From CAZCZZ01 sp964503335 (GTDB lineage Bacteria > Verrucomicrobiota > Kiritimatiellia > CAIVKH01), in assembly GCA_964503335.1 (NCBI GenBank), contig CAZCZZ010000092.1, positions 1-9,696 of the forward strand: a stretch of DNA of 9,696 nucleotides. The letters are read 5' to 3'. This document shows positions 1-6,423 of this stretch, in pieces; position 1 is the stretch's first letter, and each line of letters starts with the position of its first letter. The position numbers and the translations under genes are program-made. Under the pieces are notes generated by a model that was not told where the DNA came from, did not search any database, and was given only the letters and a program-made list of their open reading frames with translations.

Positions 1-336
1 CACCAGGTCTTTGTGAATCTCCTCTCCAATGCATTGAAATACACCCGGAAGAGGGATCCCGCCGTGATTGACGTCGGCGTAAAGAACGGAAACAAGACGC
101 CCGTTTTCTTCGTCCGGGACAATGGTGCCGGATTCAAGATGGAGCATGCTGCCGGGAAGCTCTTCAACGTGTTCCAGCGCCTGCATCGCGCCGATCAGTT
201 CGAAGGCACGGGCGTGGGACTCGCGATAACGCACAGGATCATCCAGCGCCATGGCGGGCGCCTCTGGGCTGAAGCCGCTCCCGAAGAAGGGGCAACATTC
301 TTCTTTACGCTGGAACGGGAGGCTTCAAGTGGCTGA
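1..336 (+). CDS. Sensor histidine kinase, C-terminal fragment (HATPase domain), 5' end outside window
   Basis: The reading frame is open from base 1 (HQVFVNLLSNALKYT...) and stops at TGA 334-336, so only the last 111 residues are visible. They form the ATP-binding domain of a histidine kinase: N-box (VNLLSNALKYT), G1 box (RDNGAGF), F region (FNVFQRLH) and G2 box (GTGVGLA), ending in a typical GATFFFTL strand. This domain binds ATP and phosphorylates a histidine in the missing dimerisation domain. The sequence is of the phytochrome-like/bacteriophytochrome kinase class, which often pairs with an Rcp1-type receiver, and such a receiver gene follows directly with an 8-base overlap. By eye more than half of the visible residues match the end of the CHASE3 kinase at 2738-4975, so the two may be paralogues. 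Sensor domains cannot be inferred from this fragment. Confidence 0.93.
   Translation, partial: HQVFVNLLSNALKYTRKRDPAVIDVGVKNGNKTPVFFVRDNGAGFKMEHAAGKLFNVFQRLHRADQFEGTGVGLAITHRIIQRHGGRLWAEAAPEEGATFFFTLEREASSG
317..322 (+). promoter_or_regulatory. Shine-Dalgarno site deciding the response regulator start
   Basis: GGGAGG lies inside the end of the upstream kinase gene, 6 bases before a GTG at 329. The frame is open further upstream to an ATG at 251, but that would give a non-homologous N-terminal extension. This site and the position of the receiver fold both favour the GTG start. Confidence 0.7.
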
Positions 337-772
337 GGAAATTGTCGAAGTCCTGCTGATTGAAGACAGCCCCGACGACGCGGCTTTCTTCAAGCATGCA
401 TTCCAGAAGACAGGAATCCTCGCCCGGTTGCACGTGGCGATGGATGCCACGGAGGCCATCGAGTTTACATCGGCCACTGGACGCTTCGCGGGGCACAGTT
501 TCGTCCGCCACTTGAAGGTCATCTTCCTCGACCTTAAACTTCCACAGACCGACGGGTTGCAGATCCTGAAAGTCCTCAAGACCGATCCCCGCCTCTGGAA
601 CATCCCGATCGTTGTCCTTACCTCCTCGCAGGAAGAGCGTGACCTCGTGGACAGTTACAAGCTGGGGGCCAATAGCTATGTCGTGAAGCCGATGGAATTC
701 GACATCTATTCGGAGACAGTCCGAGCCCTCATCCACTACTGGCTGCAGATCAACCAGACGCCCAAATCGTGA
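329..772 (+). CDS. Stand-alone response regulator, Rcp1-like receiver domain
   Basis: This 147-residue protein is a single receiver (REC) domain with no output domain. Visible residues are the acidic pocket (E12-D13 and D16-D17 in VLLIEDSPDD), the phospho-acceptor Asp68 (FLDLKLP), the switch Thr98 (VLTSS) and the invariant Lys120 (VVKP). The longer loop between helix 1 and strand 3 and the HYWLQIN end fit the Rcp1 type, which takes phosphoryl groups from phytochrome-like kinases and acts by protein contacts or phosphotransfer rather than DNA binding. GTG 329 is chosen because GGGAGG sits 6 bases upstream and the REC fold begins there. The start overlaps the kinase stop by 8 bases (GTGGCTGA), which suggests translational coupling and that the upstream kinase is its partner. 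The hybrid kinase gene begins 4 bases after its stop. Confidence 0.93.
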   Translation: MAEEIVEVLLIEDSPDDAAFFKHAFQKTGILARLHVAMDATEAIEFTSATGRFAGHSFVRHLKVIFLDLKLPQTDGLQILKVLKTDPRLWNIPIVVLTSSQEERDLVDSYKLGANSYVVKPMEFDIYSETVRALIHYWLQINQTPKS

Positions 773-776
773 ACGT

Positions 777-2717
777 ATGGCCACGCCGCTCAACGTGCTG
801 ATCCTGGAAGACTCGCAGGACGACGCCGTCCTCCTCGCCCACGAGTTGAAGAATGTCGGGTTCGACCCGGCGTGGCACCGCGTGGAGACGGAGGAAGAGT
901 ACCTCGCCCGCCTGGGGCCGCAGGTGGACATCATCTTCTCCGATTTCGGGCTTCCCCAGTTCTCGTCGCCGAAAGCCCTGTCACTCTTGCAGGAGAGCCG
1001 CCTTCGCATTCCATTCATCATCGTCTCCGGAACCATCGGTGAGGAACGCGCCGTCGAGATCCTCAAGGCAGGCGCGACAGACTATGTCATGAAGGACCGC
1101 CTCGGGCGGCTCGGCCCCGTCGTCCGCCGCGCGCTGCGCGAAGTGCGGGAACAGGAGGAGCGACATCGTGCAGAGAAAGCCCTGCAGGAGAGCGAATTGA
1201 AGTTCCGCCAGCTCGCCGAGAACATCACCGAGGTGTTCTGGATGACTGATCCCGCCAAGAACCAGATGCTCTACATCAGCCCGGCTTACGAAAAGATATG
1301 GGGGAGGTCCTGCGAGAGTCTCTACAGTGATGCCAAGGCCTGGCTCGAGGCCATTCACCCGGACGACCGCCAGCGCGTGGGCCGCGTTGCGGTGGAGCGA
1401 CAAGCCGCGGGGACATACGACGAACAGTACCGCATCCTCCGCCCGGACGGCGAAATCCGGTGGATTCGAGACCGCGCCTTCCCCGTGCGCAACGAGGCGG
1501 GCCAGGCATACCGTATCGTCGGCGTGGCGGAAGACACCACGCACAGCCGGAAACTGGAGGAACAGTTCCGCCAAGCACAGAAGATGGAAGGCATCGGCCA
1601 GCTCGCCGGTGGTGTTGCCCATGACTTCAACAATATCCTCACCGTAATCCAGGGACACAGTTCCCTCCTGAAGTTGGAACAGGACCTTCTGCCCCACGTC
1701 ATAGAATCCGCGAGCGAGATCCAGAGATCGGCCGAACGGGCCGCAAACCTGACGCGACAGCTGCTGATGTTCAGCCGCCGCCAAACCATGCAGCCACGCG
1801 ATCTCGATCTGAATGAAGTCATCGCCAATATCACCAAGATGCTGCATCGCATCCTGGGCGAAGACGTTCATCTTCAAATCACGTACTCGCCCCAAACCCT
1901 TCACGTCCACGCCGACGCGGGCATGCTGGACCAGGTCGTGATGAATCTCGCCGTGAACTCACGCGACGCCATGCCGAAGGGCGGCCACCTTGTCATCGAG
2001 ACTTCCCTGGTGAACGTGAACGAGTCCATGGCTTCAGAGAGACCGCTTGCCCGATCCGGATCGTTCGCTTGTTTGAGCGTGAGCGACAACGGCTGCGGGA
2101 TTCCCCCGGAAAATCTTCCACGCATCTTCGAGCCATTCTTCACGACGAAGGACATCGGGAAAGGCACGGGAATCGGACTGGCCACCGTTTTCGGCATCGT
2201 GCAGCAGCACCAAGGGTGGATCGAAGTCGCCAGCGACGTCGGGATCGGAACAACATTCCACATCTACATTCCCCTCCTCCAAAGGCCGGCAGAGAAGGCT
2301 GCGCACTCATCTCCGCATCATGCTTCGCCGGGAGGCCATGAGACGATCCTCCTCGTTGAGGATGAGCCGTCGCTGCGCCATCTGGTCAGGAATGTTCTTT
2401 CCCGCATGGGTTACCGGATTCTTGAGGCGCCGACCGGTGTCACAGCCCTGGATATTTGGAAGCAGCAGAAGGATGACATTCAGCTGCTGTTAACCGATAT
2501 GGTGATGCCCGATGGCATCAGCGGCACCGATCTGGCACAGCAGCTCCGGAAGGACAATCCGGACCTGAAAGTCATCATCACCAGCGGATACAGCGCCGAA
2601 ATGGCGGGCCAGGACTTTGAACTGCAAGAAGGCGTCAACTTTCTCTCCAAACCGTTCAACCCCCGACAACTTGCAGAGATTGTGCGCAAGAGTCTTGGAC
2701 AGAATACTGTGCCCTGA
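777..2717 (+). CDS. Hybrid sensor histidine kinase (REC-PAS-HisKA-HATPase-REC)
   Basis: This is a 646-residue soluble protein with no membrane segment. Domains in order: an N-terminal receiver, about 5-125, with Asp56 (FSDFGLP) and Lys106 (YVMKD); a short helical linker; a PAS sensor, about 138-258, ending in the usual VAEDTT; a HisKA dimerisation domain with phospho-acceptor His282 in GGVAHDFNNIL; a HATPase domain, about 380-500, with N-box (QVVMNLAVNSRDAM), G1 (SDNGCGI), F box (FEPFFTTK) and G2 (GKGTGIGLA); and a C-terminal receiver, about 522-642, with Asp574 (LLTDMVMP) and Lys625 (LSKP). All phosphotransfer residues are present. The N-terminal receiver could let an upstream kinase gate this enzyme. 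The C-terminal receiver needs a downstream Hpt protein or receiver, and none is encoded here. ATG 777 lies 4 bases after the response regulator stop, so co-transcription is likely. No clear Shine-Dalgarno is seen, which also fits coupling. Confidence 0.95.
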   Translation: MATPLNVLILEDSQDDAVLLAHELKNVGFDPAWHRVETEEEYLARLGPQVDIIFSDFGLPQFSSPKALSLLQESRLRIPFIIVSGTIGEERAVEILKAGATDYVMKDRLGRLGPVVRRALREVREQEERHRAEKALQESELKFRQLAENITEVFWMTDPAKNQMLYISPAYEKIWGRSCESLYSDAKAWLEAIHPDDRQRVGRVAVERQAAGTYDEQYRILRPDGEIRWIRDRAFPVRNEAGQAYRIVGVAEDTTHSRKLEEQFRQAQKMEGIGQLAGGVAHDFNNILTVIQGHSSLLKLEQDLLPHVIESASEIQRSAERAANLTRQLLMFSRRQTMQPRDLDLNEVIANITKMLHRILGEDVHLQITYSPQTLHVHADAGMLDQVVMNLAVNSRDAMPKGGHLVIETSLVNVNESMASERPLARSGSFACLSVSDNGCGIPPENLPRIFEPFFTTKDIGKGTGIGLATVFGIVQQHQGWIEVASDVGIGTTFHIYIPLLQRPAEKAAHSSPHHASPGGHETILLVEDEPSLRHLVRNVLSRMGYRILEAPTGVTALDIWKQQKDDIQLLLTDMVMPDGISGTDLAQQLRKDNPDLKVIITSGYSAEMAGQDFELQEGVNFLSKPFNPRQLAEIVRKSLGQNTVP

Positions 2718-2737
2718 CCGCGAAACGCCGGCTCGCA

Positions 2738-4975
2738 TCACAGTTGGAAAAAGAATGAGGCGCCGCACCCCGGCTTGCTTTCAGCCCAGATGCGGCCGCC
2801 ATGTCGCGTCACGATGCGATGCACCGTAGCAAGTCCGATGCCCGTGCCAGGGAAATCCGCGGCATCATGAAGGCGCTCGAAGGCGCCGAACAGCCGGTCC
2901 GCGTATGCCGGATCGAATCCCGCTCCATTGTCCTTCACATAGAACACGGGTGAACTCTTCTCCACGAGGTGCCCCACTTCAATCACGGCGTCCCGGGTCC
3001 GTCCCGTAAATTTCCATGCATTGCCAATGAGGTTCTCGAGGGCGACACGCATGAGACGCAGGTCGGCCTCCGCCTGCAGACCCTCGGATACGGTCACCTC
3101 CACGGTTCGATCCGGATGGCTCTGGGCCAGATCTGCGGACACTGCGCGGGCCAGCGCGGTGATATCCACCACTTCCTTCCGGATTTCCGCGCGGGTGATG
3201 CGTGCCAGCTGGAGCAGGTCATCAATCAGGTCGCCCATCCGCGAGACGGCCTTCCTCACGCGCTGCAGGTAACTGCGCCCCTCCTCATCCAGTTTATCCG
3301 CGTACTCCTCCTCGATGATCTGGCTGAATCCTTCGATACTGCGAAGCGGCGTGCGCAGGTCATGTGAAACTGAATACGAAAACGCCTCGAGCTCCTTGTT
3401 GGCCGCTTGAAGCTGCCGGTTGGCGGCCTGGACCTCCTGCGAGCTTCGGTAGATCTCAGCCTCCATCTGCTCCATGCGCGCGCGCAGTTCCTCCGTGTCG
3501 CTGACCGGTCGAGCCTTGCGCTTCACGAAGTCCGTCACATCCTCCACGCGATGGATGATGTACTCGACCTTCCGGTCCGATCCCAGGACCGGTGAGTTGA
3601 TCGGGCTCCAGTACTTCTCCACAAACTCACCCGTCGTGCTGCGGACATCATACTTCTGGATCGCCATCCTGTCGGGCCTTGCGGTCTGAAGGACGCGGTC
3701 CAGTGAAGCGCGAAGGTTGAGCGTTCCGTCCGCGACCGGGTCGTCGGGATTGTCAGGAAATACATCGAAGAGTCCCCGTCCGAGTATCGCTTCCCGCTTC
3801 GTCATCGTGGCCTCGAGATAGGCATCACTCGCGGCCACGATGCGCAGATCCGGCGTAAGCACGAGGTAGAGGCCCGGAAGCGACTCGAACAGGCTCTGGG
3901 ATATTGCCTGGCTGCGGCGGAGCTCCGCCTCCGCGGCCTTCTTCTCCGTAATGTCCTCCGAGATTCCGAGAAGGTAGACGGGCTCTCCGTTCCCGTCATC
4001 GATCGGGACCTTCTTCGTATGCAGGATTCGTGTGCCCTTGTGGCGTGTCTCCACAGGCTCTTCCGGAATATCCACCACTTCGCCGCCGGTCAGCACCTGC
4101 CTGTCCTTGGACGTAAAGAAGTCGGCCATCTCCTTCTCAAAGAAGTCATAGTCGCTCTTTCCGATCAACTCCTGACGCGAATAGCCAAGAAGCTGCTCTC
4201 CTGCGCGGTTCAGCTGCCGGAAGCGCAACTCCTTCGCGTCCTTCACAAAAACCATGTTGGGCAGGTTCTCGATGATGGAGTTGACGAAGGCCTCCGCCCT
4301 GCGCGTCTCCTCCTGTGCCTTGACGCGTCGCTCGATCTCCCGCGCGATGGCGACGTACATCGTCGCCATCAGACCGACAATCAGCAGAATCAGGGCCGCC
4401 CTCACCGCTGCTGCGATCCTTGCACTCTTCCCTGCGGCTGCGTGCCGGAGCGCAAGCAACTCCTCTTCCTCCTTGCTGATGTCGGCGAGGGTTTGACGTA
4501 TGTCATTCATGAGGGACTCGCCGACGCCTGTTGAAATGACCTGGGCCACGACGTCCAGGCCGGACTGGCGACGGGTCTCTACGAGAGCGCTGGACAGTTC
4601 GATGTACTGACGCAGCTTCACGTCAAGGTCGTCTATCCGCTTCTGCTGCGACTGGTTGTCGGCCGTAAGCCTTCTCAACTCCCCCAGCCGGTTCTTGATG
4701 TCCGAAACAGCGGAGATGTGGCGGGACAGAAAGCTCTCATCGCCGGACAGCGCAAAGCCGCGATGTCCGGCCTGAATGTCCTGGCAGAGCGATAGGACTT
4801 CCCTGAACTTCGCCAGCACGCTGTGCGTGTGATCGACCCTGCGGGTGTCGTCGATCTGGCCCCGCGCAGTAAAGTGCGCGAAGCCGCCCACAGCGAGGGT
4901 GAGCGCTGCAGCAAGCGCAAAGGCAACAACGAGCTTGCGTTCAAAGTAGGTCTTCACAGGAGCATCCGGAAGCAC
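2738..4975 (-). CDS. Membrane sensor histidine kinase (CHASE3-PAS-PAS-HisKA-HATPase)
   Basis: This protein has 745 residues from GTG 4975. A second in-frame GTG at 4957 gives KTYFERKL... right after the start; neither has a strong Shine-Dalgarno, so the start is uncertain by 6 codons. Order: membrane helix about 15-34; an extracytoplasmic CHASE3-type helical sensor about 40-175 (note QDIQAGHRGFALSGDE); membrane helix about 186-210; PAS about 228-345 (ISEDITEKK end); PAS about 358-485 (LFDVFPDNPDDP); coiled coil about 491-530; HisKA with His538 (SVSHDLRTPLRSI); and HATPase with N-box (LENLIGNAWKFT), G1 (KDNGAGF) and G2 (GTGIGLA). The protein would autophosphorylate in response to a periplasmic or cytoplasmic cue. 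There is no attached receiver, so a separate regulator is needed; the stand-alone receiver at 329-772 is the nearest candidate. It converges on the hybrid kinase with a 20-base gap. The secreted-protein gene lies 90 bases upstream on the same strand. Confidence 0.95.
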   Translation of the reverse strand: MLPDAPVKTYFERKLVVAFALAAALTLAVGGFAHFTARGQIDDTRRVDHTHSVLAKFREVLSLCQDIQAGHRGFALSGDESFLSRHISAVSDIKNRLGELRRLTADNQSQQKRIDDLDVKLRQYIELSSALVETRRQSGLDVVAQVISTGVGESLMNDIRQTLADISKEEEELLALRHAAAGKSARIAAAVRAALILLIVGLMATMYVAIAREIERRVKAQEETRRAEAFVNSIIENLPNMVFVKDAKELRFRQLNRAGEQLLGYSRQELIGKSDYDFFEKEMADFFTSKDRQVLTGGEVVDIPEEPVETRHKGTRILHTKKVPIDDGNGEPVYLLGISEDITEKKAAEAELRRSQAISQSLFESLPGLYLVLTPDLRIVAASDAYLEATMTKREAILGRGLFDVFPDNPDDPVADGTLNLRASLDRVLQTARPDRMAIQKYDVRSTTGEFVEKYWSPINSPVLGSDRKVEYIIHRVEDVTDFVKRKARPVSDTEELRARMEQMEAEIYRSSQEVQAANRQLQAANKELEAFSYSVSHDLRTPLRSIEGFSQIIEEEYADKLDEEGRSYLQRVRKAVSRMGDLIDDLLQLARITRAEIRKEVVDITALARAVSADLAQSHPDRTVEVTVSEGLQAEADLRLMRVALENLIGNAWKFTGRTRDAVIEVGHLVEKSSPVFYVKDNGAGFDPAYADRLFGAFERLHDAADFPGTGIGLATVHRIVTRHGGRIWAESKPGCGASFFFQL

Positions 4976-5011
4976 ATGTTGTCGCGCATCGTTGGCTGTC
5001 AGCGTACTTCG

Positions 5012-5022
5012 GAGTCAGACTC
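5012..5022. repeat. Short perfect palindrome upstream of the CHASE3 kinase gene
   Basis: GAGTC-A-GACTC lies in the 90-base gap between the secreted-protein gene and the kinase start, about 40 bases before the GTG. It could be a regulator half-site pair, but 5-base arms can occur by chance and there is no second copy nearby. Confidence 0.2.
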
Positions 5023-5026
5023 AGCG

Positions 5027-5043
5027 CAAGGCAGAGCGCCTTG
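5027..5043. other. Small hairpin in the gap upstream of the CHASE3 kinase gene
   Basis: CAAGGC and GCCTTG can pair around a 5-base loop, 23 bases after the stop of the secreted-protein gene on the - strand. No run of T follows on either strand, so it is not a standard intrinsic terminator. It might slow read-through or stabilise a processed 3' end. Confidence 0.2.
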
Positions 5044-5065
5044 GAAGCCACGCCTTATCCCTATA

Positions 5066-5956
5066 CTAAGGACCCTTGACCCTCAGAAAGACACTCGTTG
5101 CGTTCTCGTCGATCACACCACTCCAGTGCGTGACGGAACCTGTCCGCGTCAATGTATCGATCAAGTTCCAGTTCGTCCCGGTGAGACCGGAGGCTTGCTC
5201 GACGCGCGATGGTGCACCCGTCTCCAGGTTGTCGACGGCGAGCTGCACGGCGCCTGTCGTGTTGGCCAGCCACAGGATCCGAGGATAGAGGGAAAGGGAG
5301 ACGCGGGTGACTTCGATAAGCGCTGCGGCAGAGCTGGTGTCGTCGCCCCAGAAGATGAAATTCGTGGTCGAGTACGGGGCACCGAAGGATGAGTAGTCGC
5401 GCAGCGGTCCTGTCAGGATGTCCGCGCCGTTGGCCGATAGCGTGTAGTCATGGCCCAGGAATTCCAACTCGAACCTATTCGTCGCAGACGACGTGTCGAA
5501 CGCCACCGACTCGGCGTGAAAGAACAGCGGCGAATCGGACTGCGCCCAAATCTCGTTCGTCCAGAACCCGATCTCGATCGCGCGCTGGTCATTCGCCACC
5601 ACGATGACACTGAACCCCGCGCGATGCTCGCTCACGTGCGCTTCCGTCCCGACGCGCACATCGAAACGTACATTGAATCCCGCAAATCGGTCGAGATGGG
5701 TTCGAGCCGGATGCACGTTGTTGAAGTACCCGGAGGACTCGCCGATGACAGGCGTCGTATCCAGCCGCACCGCCCCGTTCGTCCATACCTGTGTCGTCAG
5801 GGCCCCGATTATCGGAAGCGTCCCCCGGATCCACCCCTGCCCCGGTGGAGCCGTCCCCAGTGCGCCGTCATACATCACGATCTCCGCGGATGCCGACAGG
5901 GGCAGGACGCAGGCAGCGGCCATTCCCCCAAGCAACGTCTTTATGCACCCTTTCAT
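5066..5956 (-). CDS. Secreted choice-of-anchor Y-like domain protein
   Basis: This protein has 296 residues from ATG 5956. A GTG 6 codons upstream (5974) is also in frame but adds residues before a textbook signal peptide, so ATG is preferred. Residues 1-24 form the signal (KGCIKTLLGG, hydrophobic core, then SASA before EIV). Residues about 28-225 resemble, from memory, the choice-of-anchor Y domain: a YDGALGT opening, GYFNNVHP, RAGFSVIVVANDQRAIEIGF, a WAQSDSPLFFHAE stretch and a FIFWGDDTSSA end, all beta-rich. Proteins with this domain are exported and usually end in a sorting signal such as PEP-CTERM. Here the last 75 residues instead form a small beta-rich tail (VEQASGLTGTNWNLIDT ... SVFLRVKGP) like the C-terminal modules seen on many secreted Verrucomicrobiota proteins. 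There is no C-terminal membrane helix or basic tail. The role is unknown; a cell-surface or extracellular location is inferred. It lies between arsR (45 bases upstream) and the CHASE3 kinase on the same strand. Confidence 0.82.
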   Translation of the reverse strand: MKGCIKTLLGGMAAACVLPLSASAEIVMYDGALGTAPPGQGWIRGTLPIIGALTTQVWTNGAVRLDTTPVIGESSGYFNNVHPARTHLDRFAGFNVRFDVRVGTEAHVSEHRAGFSVIVVANDQRAIEIGFWTNEIWAQSDSPLFFHAESVAFDTSSATNRFELEFLGHDYTLSANGADILTGPLRDYSSFGAPYSTTNFIFWGDDTSSAAALIEVTRVSLSLYPRILWLANTTGAVQLAVDNLETGAPSRVEQASGLTGTNWNLIDTLTRTGSVTHWSGVIDENATSVFLRVKGP

Positions 5957-6001
5957 CCCGTAGCGAGTGTACACCGAAATCGTGTCGCTCGGGAGCTCCG
6001 G

Positions 6002-6340
6002 TCAGGACCGGCTCTTATGCTCAGCCTTGTGAGCCTTCAGCACGGAGGCGAGCAGGCCGGGGAAGCGGGCGTCGAGTTCCTTCCGGCGCAGGCGGCTGAC
6101 CAGCTCCACGCCATGGCGCTCGCTGATGATGAGACCGGCTTCCCGGAGGATCTGGTAGTGCTGGGAGCAGGTGGACTTCGGGAGGTCGTGCGTAGTCCGC
6201 GCCATCATCTCGACACAGTTCAAACCCGCCGCCTCCTTCGCCAGCTCGCCAACCACCGCAAGGCGAACAGGATCGGACAGGGCGTACAGGATGCCCTGGA
6301 CGGTGACGCTCTTCATCGGCGGATGCTGGAGGGGCCTCAT
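6002..6340 (-). CDS. ArsR-family winged-helix transcriptional regulator
   Basis: This is a 112-residue protein with a single winged helix-turn-helix: ILYALSDPVRLAVVGELA (helix 1-2), recognition helix KSTCSQHYQILREAGLI, then a wing (ISERHGVELVSRL) and a C-terminal dimerisation helix. Family members are dimeric repressors released by a metal or small-molecule signal. The ArsR ELCVCDL metal site is absent. Two cysteines, Cys42 (GLNCVE) and Cys58 (in the recognition helix), are the only thiols visible. The gene is divergent from the alkene reductase with 83 bases between starts, so control of that gene and of itself is the simplest inference. ATG 6340 is taken as the start. An internal ATG at 6316 (MKSVTVQG) is also possible, because the best promoter match would put the transcript start at about 6341. 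Confidence 0.88.
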   Translation of the reverse strand: MRPLQHPPMKSVTVQGILYALSDPVRLAVVGELAKEAAGLNCVEMMARTTHDLPKSTCSQHYQILREAGLIISERHGVELVSRLRRKELDARFPGLLASVLKAHKAEHKSRS

Positions 6341-6347
6341 GGAAAAT

Positions 6348-6375
6348 ACTTTACTCCACTCCCTTGCTTTTTCAA
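6348..6375 (-). promoter_or_regulatory. Possible sigma-70-like promoter for arsR
   Basis: Reading the - strand, TTGAAA (6375-6370) and TAAAGT (6353-6348) are separated by 16 bases. The match to TTGACA/TATAAT is 5/6 and 4/6. The predicted transcript start would fall at about the arsR ATG, implying a leaderless message or use of the internal ATG at 6316. The -35 box lies next to the inverted repeat at 6377-6410. Confidence 0.3.
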
Positions 6376-6376
6376 G

Positions 6377-6410
6377 GTTCTATAGTTCATTACTTCCGAA
6401 CAATAGGAAC
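6377..6410. promoter_or_regulatory. Candidate operator: long imperfect inverted repeat between arsR and the alkene reductase
   Basis: The left arm GTTCTATAGTTC (6377-6388) and right arm GAACAATAGGAAC (6398-6410) are reverse complements except for one mismatch and one extra base, around a 9-base spacer. Each arm also carries GTTC twice, so the inner and outer GTTC/GAAC pairs are nested. The repeat lies in the divergent promoter region, directly before the Shine-Dalgarno of the reductase. ArsR-type dimers bind imperfect inverted repeats in such positions, so this is the likely site of the neighbouring regulator. The binding itself is inferred. Confidence 0.5.
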
Positions 6411-6423
6411 AAGGAAACGAACC

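Noticed and set aside
305..1066. Long open frame on the - strand opposite the response regulator and hybrid kinase
   Set aside because: The + strand frame has clear receiver motifs across the whole stretch. The - strand product shows no domain and is Arg/Ser-rich, as expected for antisense frames in GC-rich DNA.
981..1910. 309-codon open frame on the - strand opposite the hybrid kinase
   Set aside because: It lies fully antisense to PAS and HisKA coding sequence and shows no recognisable motif.
2700..2740. Possible terminator between the convergent hybrid kinase and CHASE3 kinase
   Set aside because: Only a 4-base ACAG/CTGT pair is visible, with no T-run; too weak to call.
5450..6385. 311-codon open frame on the + strand across the secreted protein and arsR
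   Set aside because: It spans two well-supported - strand genes and the gap between them; composition is Arg/His/Pro-rich without motifs.
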